Assembly: GCF_000967425.1 (NCBI RefSeq)
Contig: NZ_FO082820.1
Coordinates: 310,001-374,000, forward strand
Direction of reading: 5' to 3'
From: Pseudorhizobium banfieldiae
GTDB taxonomy: Bacteria; Pseudomonadota; Alphaproteobacteria; Rhizobiales; Rhizobiaceae
Length of the DNA: 64,000 nt
Positions 34,316 through 43,433 of the stretch are shown here, one piece after another. How positions within the stretch are numbered: position 1 is the first letter of the stretch; each line of letters starts with the position of its first letter. The notes beneath the pieces were generated by a model, which saw only the letters and a program-made list of their open reading frames with translations, was not told the origin of the DNA and did not search any database. Position numbers and translations under genes: made by a program.

Positions 34316-36035
34316 CTAGCGATGCAGATGGTGCAAATCCAGCGGTGGCCGTATCGTCTCGACGGACGCCGCCAACTGGCTCAAGGCCGATCCCTTCGTA
34401 TAGCGGGCGGTTTCGCCGGTCGTGCTGTGGCCGGTCAGGTGGTCGATAACCATCGTATTCACATCCGCTTGATGCATACACGTCGTCGCCGTGTGCCGGA
34501 GCGAATGGAAATCGAGATTCTTTCGGTAGACGCCGATCTGCTGGCGATAGCGGGTGAACCATTTCGAGAACGCGTGACCGAACTTGTTATCTGCGCCGCC
34601 CGGCTTGAGTTGCGGGAACAGCGCGTAAGAGCGCTTCCCGAAGCTCTCGGCATAACTGAGGAAACCCAGCCGGATCAATTCGGAGTGGATCGGCACCTTT
34701 CGCACCGCGTTTTTGTTCTTCAGTTGGCGGGGCGGGCGGTCGTTCAGGTCGAAATAGGCGATACCGTCTTCCTCGCGAATGTCATCGGTCTGGAGCTGGC
34801 AGATTTCTTCGAGCCGCATTCCGCTGAACAGGGTGATGAGCGGAACCCAGAACTTTTCGTCTTTGAACAATTGATCGCCTTTCATGCTGCGCTGGCGTTC
34901 GTTTGCGCAGCCGGTCCAGATGGGCGAGGAAAACAGGGCTTTGAGCTCGTCCGCATCCCACATATCGCGCTCGTCGCTGGCCCGCTTCGTATTCGTGAAC
35001 TTGAAGCCGGAGAAGATGTTGGTGGTCACTTCGCCGCCGGAAATCGCTTCCGACCAGAGCTTCGACAATGCCGAGAAATGCCGCTTGATCGTCTTTTGCG
35101 TCAGCAGGGGTGAGCGCTTTTCCTGCGGCAAGGCTTCGTATCGTGCAATGATCTCGGCGGGGCCAAGATCACGATAGATCGCCGCCTTGCCGTAGTCGAA
35201 TGGCATCTTTTCTGCTGTCTTGCGGAACGTCAGGGCATCCGCGCGGCTGTAGTCGGATAGAGGGCGGTCGCCACAGATGGCCATGAATAGTCGATAGGTG
35301 GCGTCCGCCTGACTGGCCATTTGCTGACGCCAGTCGCCACGCGCCACCTGCGTTTGAGCGAAATCTGGATAGACCTTCGAAAACATGGGCCCGGATTTCG
35401 TTGCTGATTCAGCTTTTGGCGATGGTGATACCGATGCAGGCGAAGCGGCGGCATCTTCGCGAAGGGCGCGGATCAGCAGCTTGTCTTTCGGCTCGAAATT
35501 GAAGTCGCCTTCGTACCGTGCCGCCAAGGCGTTCGCGAGCTCGATACCGGCGCGATGAACCGCCTCGGCGCATTGATGCCTTTCCTCGGTGTCGAGGTCA
35601 GCCCATTTCAAGCCTTGGAGCCTTGCGGCTTCGATGGCGGTCCAGCTTCCATCATGCAGCGCGTTCGCACCGAGCGCCTTGCGAACCTTGTCAGCGATTA
35701 TGCGCCAATATTCGGCCCGCGCGCCACGTTGTTTCTTCGGAGACAAATCGGCCGTTGGCTCGGTGGGACTTTTCCTTCTGGAGCACAAGGGCATAGAAAT
35801 GCTGCACGAGGTGGGCAAGTTGATCGTCTGAGAGCATCGGGTTTCGGCGAGCCAGTTCAAAGAGTTGTTCTGATTCCCGGTATAGCTGATCTGAAAGCAG
35901 CCGGGCAGTCTTCGCGTTGCAGGCTCCGAGACTGCGGACCAGTTCGCGTCTGCCGATGCGCTCTCGAAGCTCGACCGGCACGGCTCGCCGGAAATGATAG
36001 GTACCGCCACGGCGGACGACGTTCGATATTGCCAA
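34316..36035 (-). pseudogene. Tyrosine site-specific integrase, frameshifted
   Basis: The N-terminus (MAISNVVRRGGTYHFRRAVP) typical of DUF6538-type integrases runs in one frame from 36035, and the rest runs in another. The switch is at about 35765-35775, in KEKS/PTEPTADL; loss of one C in a short C run would explain it. The second frame has all catalytic residues: Arg in FSGMRLEEICQL, HSLRHT, GHS and the Tyr nucleophile in TARYTK near the end. Full length would be about 573 aa. It should recombine the 17-bp att repeats. A sequencing error or recoding is possible, but as read the gene is broken. Confidence 0.8.
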
Positions 36036-36066
36036 TGGTTCCGCCAGCCACCGAGACGGTGGTTTT

Positions 36067-36086
36067 TGTAGCAGCGGATTGTAGCA
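36067..36086 (+). repeat. Paired TGTAGCA arm-type repeats, right end
   Basis: TGTAGCA at 36067-36073 and 36080-36086 with spacer GCGGAT, the same layout as at the left end (24425-24444). They sit between the integrase start and the att core. Confidence 0.6.
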
Positions 36087-36149
36087 AAATGCCGTTTTCC
36101 GCCGACGTGGGCGTGAGGCATTCGAACGATTTCAGCGAGTTAAAAGGAA

Positions 36150-36290
36150 GATGGCTGGGGAACCTGGATTCTCACATGATTTCAATAGCTTATAAAAATA
36201 GCCATTGATTTCCCTATATTTTCCTGCCGCGGGCGACCATGGATGCCACCTTAGTGCCCCGGGTTTGGGCATCAGTCAACAGGGCTAACG
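36150..36290. repeat. Att-flanking sequence, copy 1 of 2
   Basis: About 140 bases starting in the att core and running right, roughly 80-85% similar by eye to 57711-57843. Shared blocks include ATTCTCACAT, ATTTCAA, GCGACC, and TTTGGGCATCAGTCAAC. On the minus strand a short frame (DAQTRGTKVASMVARGRK) has a counterpart in the other copy. Origin unknown; it may be the end of an older element or a duplicated target. Confidence 0.65.
36152..36168. repeat. Right attachment core (17-bp direct repeat)
   Basis: TGGCTGGGGAACCTGGA, identical to 24334-24350. At this end the next bases are TTC, extending the tRNA-like end (reverse complement GAATCCAGG then TTCCCCAGCCA). Confidence 0.75.
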
Positions 36291-36411
36291 ATCGGCAATA
36301 ATTTCCAATCCAGGGGCTCAGGGCTGAGGCTGGATCTCCGCGACCTTGGCTGCTGCTCTTGCTGACTGAAGTGATGACCATTAACGATGGCGACCCTGTG
36401 GGTGCGATGAG

Positions 36412-37440
36412 ATGTCCAGGCAAGACCAGAAACGGAACAAGGTAACGCTGCTTGATGTCGCCAAACACGCCGATGTTTCGCGTGCGACAGCGTCACTCGT
36501 TGTTCGAAAAAGCCCGCTGGTGGGGGCTGAGACGCGAGAGCGCGTCGAAGCCGCGATGCGTGAACTCGGCTATGTCTACAACATGGGTGCCGCGAGGCTA
36601 CGCGCCGAACGAAGCCACACTATCGGTGTCGTTGTGCCCAACCTCACCAATCCGTTCTTTGCGGAGCTGCTGGGTGGAATGGAGGCCTCGGTCGACGCGG
36701 CCGGATTGGTAATGATCATTGCCAACAGTGGAGACGGGCCACCTCGGCAGGCGGCGGTCCTGCAGCGCTTGCGCGAGCATGGCGTCGACGGGATCATTCT
36801 CTGTCCTGCGGCAGGTACGCCGGACGATCTCGCAAGCAAGGTCAGCGACTGGAAGCTTCCGGTCGTCCAGGCACTGCGACATGTGACGGATGACATTGAT
36901 TATGCCGGGGTGGACTACGCAGCGGGTATGGAAGAAGCGGTGGAGTATCTCGTCTCCCTTGGCCACCAAGCTATCTGCTTTGCAGTTCATGGCCCGGTTC
37001 ACTCGGCCTACCATGAACGCGTCCAGGGCTTCCGGGAGTCGATGAAGCGATTTAGTCTGAAGCCTGATCTTGTCATTCGTGTTCCTGACCGCGTGGACCA
37101 GATCGCTAAGGAAGCCGATGCGCTATTTGCGCAGGGCAGGGTGCCAAGCGCGGTGATCTGCTTCAACGACCTCGTCGCGCATGGACTGGCCGCCGGCTTC
37201 TATGATCGCGGTTTGAGGATCGGTCGCGACATCTCGCTAATCGGCTTTGACGATGTAGCCGACGCTGAAGCCATGCGGCCCCGTCTCACTTCCGTCTCGA
37301 CCTCGCCAAGCGAGATCGGCCACAACGCTGTCGCCTTGCTTTTGGAACGTATCGCGCAGCCTTCTTTGCCGCCGCGTTGCTGGATCAGCGCGACGAAGCT
37401 CCACATCCGCGATTCCTGCAGTCCGCTGTCATCTTCGTGA
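36412..37440 (+). CDS. LacI-family transcriptional regulator
   Basis: 342 aa. The helix-turn-helix (VTLLDVAKHADVSRATASLVVRKSPLVGAETRERV) spans residues 11-45, followed by the hinge helix (NMGAARLRAERSHTIGVVVPNLTNPFF) and a periplasmic-binding-like sensor domain (AVICFNDLVAHGLAAGFYDRG; ISLIGFDDVADAE). It is transcribed toward an ABC transporter operon. The perfect palindrome TTTAGATCGATCTAAA over the -10 of that operon is its probable operator. It likely represses uptake and catabolism genes until a sugar- or acid-like inducer binds. Confidence 0.92.
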   Translation: MSRQDQKRNKVTLLDVAKHADVSRATASLVVRKSPLVGAETRERVEAAMRELGYVYNMGAARLRAERSHTIGVVVPNLTNPFFAELLGGMEASVDAAGLVMIIANSGDGPPRQAAVLQRLREHGVDGIILCPAAGTPDDLASKVSDWKLPVVQALRHVTDDIDYAGVDYAAGMEEAVEYLVSLGHQAICFAVHGPVHSAYHERVQGFRESMKRFSLKPDLVIRVPDRVDQIAKEADALFAQGRVPSAVICFNDLVAHGLAAGFYDRGLRIGRDISLIGFDDVADAEAMRPRLTSVSTSPSEIGHNAVALLLERIAQPSLPPRCWISATKLHIRDSCSPLSSS

Positions 37441-37461
37441 AACCGGTGGGCCAATTGGCGG

Positions 37462-37498
37462 TTGACTCACTTACGACAGAAATTTAGATCGATCTAAA
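37462..37498 (+). promoter_or_regulatory. Promoter and LacI-type operator of the amino acid ABC operon
   Basis: TTGACT (37462-37467), 17 bases, then TAGATC (37485-37490). The perfect 16-bp palindrome TTTAGATCGATCTAAA (37483-37498) covers the -10 box. A central CG in an even palindrome is typical of LacI-family operators, and the LacI gene ends 42 bases upstream. Confidence 0.7.
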
Positions 37499-37534
37499 GG
37501 CGCGATGAGGAGCGCCGGGCTCGGGAGGCGCTAC

Positions 37535-38203
37535 GTGTACGATTTCAATTTCGCGCCAGTATTCGCTTCGTTCGACCAGTTGCTTGTGGGGGCCTGGCTG
37601 ACGATCCGTTTGTCCTGCGCAGCCATGCTTCTCGGTCTGATCGTCTCGATCGTCTGTGCCTGGGGAAAGACGTCCGGCCCGTCGCTGATCCGGTTCGTCA
37701 TCAATGCGTACATTGAGATTATCCGCAACACGCCATTCCTGGTGCAGATCTTCTTCATCTTCTTCGGTCTTCCATCGCTCGGTCTACGCCTTTCCCCGAA
37801 TAGTGCGGCTCTGCTAGCGCTCGTCGTCAACTTCGGCGCCTACGGCACTGAGATCATCCGCGCCGGCATCGAATCCATTCAGAAGGGGCAGGTGGAGGCG
37901 GGGACAGCCCTTGGTTTGTCGAGACTGCAGGTCTTCCGCTACATCATCATGAAACCAGCCCTGCGCACGGTCTATCCGTCTCTGACGAGCCAGTTCATCT
38001 ACCTGATGCTGACGTCGAGCGTGGTTTCGGTGATCTCTGCGGACGACCTCGCGGCTGCGGGCAATGACCTGCAGTCGGCCACCTTCGCGAGCTTTGAGGT
38101 CTATATCGTCATCACGCTGATGTACCTGGCCCTATCGATCGGCTTCTCGGCAATCTTCGCTGCGATCGAGAAGATGGCGTTCAAGTACCCGCTGAGCCGA
38201 TAG
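37535..38203 (+). CDS. Polar amino acid-type ABC permease (HisM/GlnP family)
   Basis: About 222 aa from the GTG at 37535, which has GGGAGG six bases upstream; an ATG at 37505 is in frame but less well placed. It has five membrane helices and the EAA loop VEAGTALGLSRLQVFRYIIMKPALRTVYPS. IEIIRNTPFLVQIFFIFFGLP is the family signature. It pairs with the next permease to form a heterodimeric pore. Confidence 0.92.
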   Translation: MYDFNFAPVFASFDQLLVGAWLTIRLSCAAMLLGLIVSIVCAWGKTSGPSLIRFVINAYIEIIRNTPFLVQIFFIFFGLPSLGLRLSPNSAALLALVVNFGAYGTEIIRAGIESIQKGQVEAGTALGLSRLQVFRYIIMKPALRTVYPSLTSQFIYLMLTSSVVSVISADDLAAAGNDLQSATFASFEVYIVITLMYLALSIGFSAIFAAIEKMAFKYPLSR

Positions 38204-38213
38204 GAGCGCAAGG

Positions 38214-38870
38214 ATGATCAGACCCTTTGGCTGGAACGAGTTCCTCATCATCGTCATGGCAGCGCAGTGGACGATCGCGCTCTCGGCGATCGCCTTTGCC
38301 GGCGGAGGGATCGGCGGTTTGCTGATCGCGCTTGCCCGCGTCTCCGATGTCCGGCCTCTGCGACTGGTGGCTCTAGGTTTCATTCGCGTCTTCCAGGGGA
38401 CGCCGCTTCTGATGCAGCTCTTTCTGGTGTTCTTTGGGATGAACATCTTTGGCATGGCGATCAACCCATGGATTGCCGCGACGATTGCACTGACGCTGCA
38501 CGCGAGCGCATTCCTGGGAGAAATCTGGCGGGGCTGCATTGAAGCGGTTCCCTCGGGCCAGCGTGAGGCGGCGACGGCGCTTGGGCTCAAGTACTATAAC
38601 CGGATGCGCTACATCGTGCTCCCTCAGGCGGCGCGGATTGCTGTGGCGCCGACCGTCGGGTTCCTCGTCCAGCTCATCAAGGGCACCTCGCTTGCCGCCA
38701 TCATCGGATTCACCGAGCTCACACGGCAGGGGCAGATCATCAACAACGCCACCTTCAGCCCGTTCATGGTCTTCGGAACGGTGGCCGCCATTTATTTCAT
38801 CTTGTGTTGGCCGCTTTCGCTATTGGCGCGGCGCATGGAAGTCAGGTTTTCTCGGGCAACACAACGTTGA
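38214..38870 (+). CDS. Polar amino acid-type ABC permease, second subunit
   Basis: 218 aa, same family as the gene before it. It has RVFQGTPLLMQLFLVFFGMN and the EAA loop EAATALGLKYYNRMRYIVLPQAARIAVAP. It starts 10 bases after the first permease stop. It is the partner pore subunit. A GC-rich stem-loop separates it from the binding-protein gene. Confidence 0.92.
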   Translation: MIRPFGWNEFLIIVMAAQWTIALSAIAFAGGGIGGLLIALARVSDVRPLRLVALGFIRVFQGTPLLMQLFLVFFGMNIFGMAINPWIAATIALTLHASAFLGEIWRGCIEAVPSGQREAATALGLKYYNRMRYIVLPQAARIAVAPTVGFLVQLIKGTSLAAIIGFTELTRQGQIINNATFSPFMVFGTVAAIYFILCWPLSLLARRMEVRFSRATQR

Positions 38871-38879
38871 CGAGACCCC

Positions 38880-38897
38880 GCCGGCGGGAGGGCCGGC
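38880..38897 (+). other. Intercistronic stem-loop before binding-protein gene
   Basis: GCCGGC-GGGAGG-GCCGGC, 6-bp stem and 6-base loop, no T tract. Such hairpins between permease and binding-protein genes often stabilise the downstream mRNA so that more binding protein is made. Function here is inferred. Confidence 0.4.
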
Positions 38898-38919
38898 AGA
38901 TCAAGAAAGGGTAGGAAAC

Positions 38920-39720
38920 ATGAACATTACCAGACGCGCAGCAGTCGCTATCATGGGCGCAGGATTGATGGCTGCGGCGACCTCTCTCCCCGCAGCGGCG
39001 CAGACTGTCGAGAACATCAAGTCCGCCGGAAGCGTCAAGATCGGGATGTTGGTGGACTTCCCGCCATTCGGCATCATGAATGAAAACAATCAGCCTGATG
39101 GCTACGACGCGGATGTGGCAAAGCTTCTTGCCAAGGAGTGGGGTGTCGAGGCGGAGATCGTTCCGGTCACCGGTCCCAACCGCATTCCCTACCTCCAGAG
39201 CAATCAGGTGGACCTGCTCGTCGCATCCTTGGGTATCACCGAGGAGCGTGCCAAGAGTGTCGACTTTTCTGAACCCTATGCAGGCATCTCCATCGGCGTC
39301 TTTGGTGCCGAGGATGCGGAAGTCACCAAGGCGGAGGATCTTTCCGGAAAGACCATTGGTGTGGCCCGCGCTAGTACGCAGGACACTGCAGTCACGAAGA
39401 TCGCTCCCCAGGATGCGACTATTCAGCGCTTCGATGATGATGCGAGCGCCGTTCAGGCCCTGCTGTCCGGTCAGGTTGAGTTGATCGGAGTCTCGAACGT
39501 CGTGGCCGCCCAGATCGAACAGGCAGCGCCCGGCCGCTTCAACCAGAAGCTTGAGCTGAGCCAGCAGGTCCAGGGTATCGCTGTACGGAAGGGTTCGAGT
39601 GAACTTCTGGAAGCCGTCAATGCCTTCCTCGAGAAGGTCAAGGCAGACGGCCAGCTCAGCGCGATCCACGAAAAGTGGCTCGGCACGCCGCTGCCGAACT
39701 TCGTCGCCGAAGGCAAGTAA
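38920..39720 (+). CDS. Periplasmic amino acid-type binding protein (SBP family 3)
   Basis: 266 aa from the ATG at 38920. The signal peptide [20 protein letters not shown] ends at LPAAAQ. The mature part starts [30 protein letters not shown], the SBP_bac_3 signature, and contains [16 protein letters not shown] and [16 protein letters not shown]. The start inside the longer frame is chosen because of this leader and the AGGAAA site just before it. It binds a polar amino acid or similar acid in the periplasm. Confidence 0.93.
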   Translation: MNITRRAAVAIMGAGLMAAATSLPAAAQTVENIKSAGSVKIGMLVDFPPFGIMNENNQPDGYDADVAKLLAKEWGVEAEIVPVTGPNRIPYLQSNQVDLLVASLGITEERAKSVDFSEPYAGISIGVFGAEDAEVTKAEDLSGKTIGVARASTQDTAVTKIAPQDATIQRFDDDASAVQALLSGQVELIGVSNVVAAQIEQAAPGRFNQKLELSQQVQGIAVRKGSSELLEAVNAFLEKVKADGQLSAIHEKWLGTPLPNFVAEGK

Positions 39721-39742
39721 GAGAAAACAAGGAGTTCCTCGC

Positions 39743-40522
39743 ATGGCTGATACTCATGCTCACACATCGAAGGCAGACGTGCGGGGAGCTTCTGGTCCGG
39801 CGGTGACGATGGAGGGCGTCAACAAGTGGTACGCTGAATTCCACGCACTGAAGGACATCAACCTGTCGGTGGATCCCGGGGAGCGCATTGTCATCTGCGG
39901 TCCCTCCGGTTCCGGCAAGTCAACCCTGATCCGCTGCATCAACCAGTTGGAGATGATCCAGAAGGGACGGATCGTGGTGGACGGCCACGACCTGACGGCG
40001 GGCGGCAAGAATGTCGATATCGTGCGGCAGGAGACGGGCATGGTCTTCCAGAGCTTCAATCTCTTCCCCCACATGACCGTGTTGGAGAACTGCACGCTCG
40101 CACCAATCAAGGTGCGCGGAATAGCCAAGGCGGAGGCTGAAGCAACGGCCATGCAATTCCTGGAGCGGGTGCGCATCCCTGAGCAGGCTCAAAAGTACCC
40201 GGCCCAGCTTTCGGGCGGTCAGCAGCAGCGCGTTGCGATCGCCCGTGCGCTGTGCATGAACCCGAAGATCATGCTGTTCGACGAACCGACCTCGGCCCTC
40301 GACCCTGAAATGGTCAAGGAAGTCCTCGACACGATGATCGATCTTGCCAACGAAGGCATGACCATGCTGTGCGTGACGCATGAAATGGGGTTTGCCCGCC
40401 AGGTCGCCGACCGCGTGATCTTCATGGACCGGGGCGAGATCGTTGAAGTCGGTGCGCCCGAAGACTTTTTCAACAGTCCCCAGCATGAGCGGACTCGCAA
40501 CTTCCTCGGCCAGATCTCCTGA
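39743..40522 (+). CDS. Amino acid ABC transporter ATPase (GlnQ/HisP type)
   Basis: 259 aa from the ATG at 39743 (AAGGAG upstream). Walker [11 protein letters not shown]-loop region [16 protein letters not shown], signature [15 protein letters not shown], Walker [15 protein letters not shown], and switch His in [13 protein letters not shown]. It drives the two permeases upstream. It is the fourth gene of the LacI-controlled operon, followed by a dehydrogenase that may act on the imported solute. Confidence 0.94.
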   Translation: MADTHAHTSKADVRGASGPAVTMEGVNKWYAEFHALKDINLSVDPGERIVICGPSGSGKSTLIRCINQLEMIQKGRIVVDGHDLTAGGKNVDIVRQETGMVFQSFNLFPHMTVLENCTLAPIKVRGIAKAEAEATAMQFLERVRIPEQAQKYPAQLSGGQQQRVAIARALCMNPKIMLFDEPTSALDPEMVKEVLDTMIDLANEGMTMLCVTHEMGFARQVADRVIFMDRGEIVEVGAPEDFFNSPQHERTRNFLGQIS

Positions 40523-40552
40523 GCGACCAGGCTTAGGGACGGAGTATCCAAG

Positions 40553-41491
40553 ATGAAACCGGAAATCCTGCTGATCGAGCCAATGCTCGATGTCATCGAG
40601 GCTCGCCTCGACGAGGCTTATGTTGTCCATCGACACTATGCTGCCACTGAGCAAGAGGCCATCGCAAAAGCCCTGCCGTCAATCTGTGCTGTCGTGACGG
40701 GCGGGGGTACCGGACTTTCGAACGACCAGATCGATAGTCTGCCGGCGCTGGGCATCATTGCCATCAACGGCGTGGGTACCGACAAGGTCGATCTTGTGAG
40801 GGCCCGAGGCCGAAACATCGACGTTACTACGACGCCAGGCGTGCTGACGGATGACGTCGCCGATACCGGGATAGCGCTGATGCTCGCGGTTCTCCGTCAC
40901 ATTGCGAAAGGCGATCGCTTTGTTCGCGAGGGGCGCTGGGCAAGGGGCGGGGCCTTTCCTTTGGGAACGAGTCCGAAAGGCAAACGCCTGGGCATCCTCG
41001 GACTAGGTCAGATCGGGCGTGCTCTTGGCCGCCGCGCGGAAGCCTTCGGGATGACCATCGGGTATTGGAATCGTTCACCCCAGACCGATACCGGCTGGAC
41101 AGCACATGCCACGCCTACAGAACTTGCCGCGTCCAGTGACGTGCTGGCGGTTTGCGTTGCGGCCAATGCCGCAACGCAAGACCTCGTCAATGCCGAGGTG
41201 CTGGAGGCTCTCGGGCCGAAAGCCATTGTCATCAACGTCGCGAGAGGCAGCGTCGTTGACGAGGATGCATTGCTTCAGGCTCTCTGGAATGGCACGCTCG
41301 CCGGAGCAGGTCTTGACGTGTTCGTCGGCGAACCGCGAATCCGCGAGGAGTTTTTCACAGCACCCAACACCGTTCTGATGCCGCATCAAGGTAGCGCAAC
41401 GCGCGAGACGCGGATTGCGATGGGTGAGATTGTCCTCGCTAACCTCCAGGCATTCTTCAACGGCGAAAAGCCGCCCACCACCGGCAACTGA
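40553..41491 (+). CDS. D-2-hydroxyacid dehydrogenase (NAD-dependent)
   Basis: 312 aa. Nucleotide-binding GLGQIGRALGRRAEAFGM; catalytic Arg in NVARGSVVDEDAL, Glu in the following FVGEPRIREEFF region and His in MPHQGSATRETR (the usual PHxxSxT). It oxidises a D-2-hydroxy acid or reduces the 2-keto acid, with glyoxylate/hydroxypyruvate reductases as close relatives. Its place behind an acid/amino acid transporter suggests the transported compound, or a product of it, is a hydroxy or keto acid. Confidence 0.88.
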   Translation: MKPEILLIEPMLDVIEARLDEAYVVHRHYAATEQEAIAKALPSICAVVTGGGTGLSNDQIDSLPALGIIAINGVGTDKVDLVRARGRNIDVTTTPGVLTDDVADTGIALMLAVLRHIAKGDRFVREGRWARGGAFPLGTSPKGKRLGILGLGQIGRALGRRAEAFGMTIGYWNRSPQTDTGWTAHATPTELAASSDVLAVCVAANAATQDLVNAEVLEALGPKAIVINVARGSVVDEDALLQALWNGTLAGAGLDVFVGEPRIREEFFTAPNTVLMPHQGSATRETRIAMGEIVLANLQAFFNGEKPPTTGN

Positions 41492-41503
41492 ATCGGACGT
41501 GAC

Positions 41504-41824
41504 ATGATCATTCGCCAAGCACTCTTCGAAGGTCGCATCCACGAAGGTAAGGAAGCCGCCTTCAAGGCATATGTGGCAGATAAATTGATGCCGATGTGGC
41601 TGGAGTTCCCCCGCGTTTGCGAAGTCCGCGTGCTCTATGCCATTGACCAGGACGAGGGCGCTCCCGCTTATCCCATGGTGCTGTCGACTATGTACGAGAG
41701 CCGCGAGGGACTGGATGAGGCACTGAACTCCCCGATCCGGTACGCAAGCCGGGATATGACCAAGGGCTTGCTCGCCATGTTCGACGGCGTCATCCACCAC
41801 CATGTTTTTGAGCTAGAAGCTTGA
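41504..41824 (+). CDS. Small dimeric alpha/beta-barrel-like protein
   Basis: 106 aa, starting 12 bases after the dehydrogenase. The pattern of a beta-strand (IIRQALFEGRI), helix (GKEAAFKAYVADKLMPMWLEFP), strand (EVRVLYAID), helix and a final HHHVFELEA strand resembles EthD/ABM-type barrels. These often assist catabolic steps as small isomerases, monooxygenases or decyclases. No catalytic residue can be assigned. It is probably the last gene of the LacI-controlled operon. Confidence 0.6.
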   Translation: MIIRQALFEGRIHEGKEAAFKAYVADKLMPMWLEFPRVCEVRVLYAIDQDEGAPAYPMVLSTMYESREGLDEALNSPIRYASRDMTKGLLAMFDGVIHHHVFELEA

Positions 41825-41942
41825 TTCTGCGCGACGACGGCGTTGCCGCCGCCTGAAATGTGGGGCGACGGGGTAGGAACAGTCAATCGTCTCCGCTCCT
41901 CATGCTTCTGCATGCTCTATGGCGCGGGAGGCCGTCTACCCT

Positions 41943-43406
41943 TCAGGCCACACCGCCGAGGCAGACGTACTTGAGTTCCAGAAACTCCTCGATCCCGTAG
42001 CTTGATCCTTCGCGACCCAGGCCGGAGAGCTTAACACCCCCGAAGGGAGCTTCGGCGGTCGAGATAAGCCCGGTGTTGACGCCCACCATACCGTACTCAA
42101 GAGCTTCCGCGACCCTGAACACCCGGGCCATGTCTTTCGCGTAGAAATAGGATGCAAGGCCGAATTCCGTATCATTGGCCTGCCGAATGACGTCTGCCTC
42201 GTCCTTGAACTTGAACAGAGGCGCGACGGGACCGAAAGTTTCTTCCCGAGCGACGGCCATCTCGGCCGTGACGTCGGCAAGTACGGTAGGTTCGTAGAAT
42301 GTGTTGCCGATCGAAAGGCGCTTGCCTCCGGTGACGGTTCTGGCTCCCTTGCCCAAGGCGTCAGCCACGTGTTCTTCTACCTTTTCCAGCGCTGCCCGGT
42401 CGATCAATGGTCCGAGGATCACGCCCTCGTCAAAGCCGTTGCCCGTGACGAGCTTGCCCACAGCACCGGCCAGCTTTTCGGCGAACGCATCATAGACGCC
42501 GTCCTGCACGTAGATGCGATTTGCACAGACGCAGGTTTGGCCGTTGTTGCGGAACTTGGCGATGATCGCCCCCTCAACTGCCGCATCCAGATCTGCATCG
42601 TCGAACACGATGAAAGGAGCATTGCCGCCAAGTTCAAGGCCGAGCTTCTTGATGGTCGGCGCCGATTGCCTGTAGAGTTCCGCACCGACTTCCGTAGAAC
42701 CCGTGAAGGTAAGCTTCCGGACAGTTGGGTTCGCTGTCATCTCGCCACCGATTTCTCGCGCCGACCCGGTGATGACGCTGAATAGTCCCTTCGGAATGCC
42801 AGCCCGCTCGGCTAGAATTGCAATGGCGATAGCCGAAAACGGCGTCTGCGACGCTGGCTTCAATACCATTGCACACCCAGCCGCAAACGCCGGCCCAGCT
42901 TTGCGAGTGATCATGGCGTTCGGGAAGTTCCATGGCGTGATCGCGGCAACCACCCCAATGGGCTGCTTCATGACCATGATCCGCTTGTCGGGCTGGTGGC
43001 CGGGAATGATATCCCCATTGATACGGCGACCTTCTTCTGCGAACCACTCGATGAAACTTGCACCATAGGTGATCTCTCCCATGGCCTCAGCAAGTGGCTT
43101 GCCCTGTTCGAGCGTCAGGATCTTTCCAAGGTCCTCCTTGTTCTCCATCATCAATTCGAACCACTTGCGCAGCACGACACCGCGCTCCTTTGCAGTGCGT
43201 GCGGCCCAGTCTTTCTGCGCAATGCGAGCTGATTCAATTGCGGCGCGGGTTTCGGCCGCGCCAAGCTTCGGCACGTGTCCGATGATCTCACCGGTCGCCG
43301 GATTGTCGACCGCAATATGGTGGTCCGCGTTTGCCTGAACCCATTCACCGCTAACCAAAGCCGCTTCACGGAAGAGAGATTGATCCTTGAGCTTCATTTC
43401 TTCCAA
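41943..43406 (-). CDS. Succinate-semialdehyde dehydrogenase family enzyme
   Basis: 487 aa. ITPWNFPNAMITRKAGPAFAAGC, GSTEVGAELYRQSAPTIKKL, catalytic Glu in LGLELGGNAPFIVF and catalytic Cys in NNGQTCVCANRIYVQ, with GVNTGLISTAEAPFGGVKLSGLGREGS at the end. This is the GabD branch of aldehyde dehydrogenases (succinate or glutarate semialdehyde to the diacid, NAD(P)+). It is the final gene of the 12-gene minus-strand run and could finish the oxidation of an aldehyde made by the GMC or ADH enzymes. Confidence 0.9.
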   Translation of the reverse strand: MEEMKLKDQSLFREAALVSGEWVQANADHHIAVDNPATGEIIGHVPKLGAAETRAAIESARIAQKDWAARTAKERGVVLRKWFELMMENKEDLGKILTLEQGKPLAEAMGEITYGASFIEWFAEEGRRINGDIIPGHQPDKRIMVMKQPIGVVAAITPWNFPNAMITRKAGPAFAAGCAMVLKPASQTPFSAIAIAILAERAGIPKGLFSVITGSAREIGGEMTANPTVRKLTFTGSTEVGAELYRQSAPTIKKLGLELGGNAPFIVFDDADLDAAVEGAIIAKFRNNGQTCVCANRIYVQDGVYDAFAEKLAGAVGKLVTGNGFDEGVILGPLIDRAALEKVEEHVADALGKGARTVTGGKRLSIGNTFYEPTVLADVTAEMAVAREETFGPVAPLFKFKDEADVIRQANDTEFGLASYFYAKDMARVFRVAEALEYGMVGVNTGLISTAEAPFGGVKLSGLGREGSSYGIEEFLELKYVCLGGVA

Positions 43407-43433
43407 CTCCTGTTGTCCCGGTGCATCGTACTC

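Larger units (their letters stand above)
24334..36168. mobile_element. 11.8-kb integrated element with defence-like cargo
   Basis: Bounded by a perfect 17-bp direct repeat, TGGCTGGGGAACCTGGA, at 24334-24350 and 36152-36168. Just inside each end are two TGTAGCA repeats with a 6-base spacer, which look like integrase arm sites. A tyrosine integrase gene lies at the right end and reads inward. Cargo between the ends is unrelated to the flanking catabolic genes and has lower GC in places. The integrase frameshift suggests that the element is now fixed. An HUH-type Rep-like gene raises the possibility of a replicating excised form. Confidence 0.78.

Noticed and set aside
34316..36121. A single 601-aa integrase frame starting at 36121
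   Set aside because: Its first 150 residues are low-quality and out of frame with the conserved DUF6538-type N-terminus that runs from 36035; a frameshift explains the data better.
38880..38897. Intrinsic terminator inside the amino acid ABC operon
   Set aside because: The stem lacks a following T run and the next gene belongs to the same transporter.
41825..41942. Terminator between the convergent operons
   Set aside because: Only a short CATGC/GCATG stem with no T tract is present.
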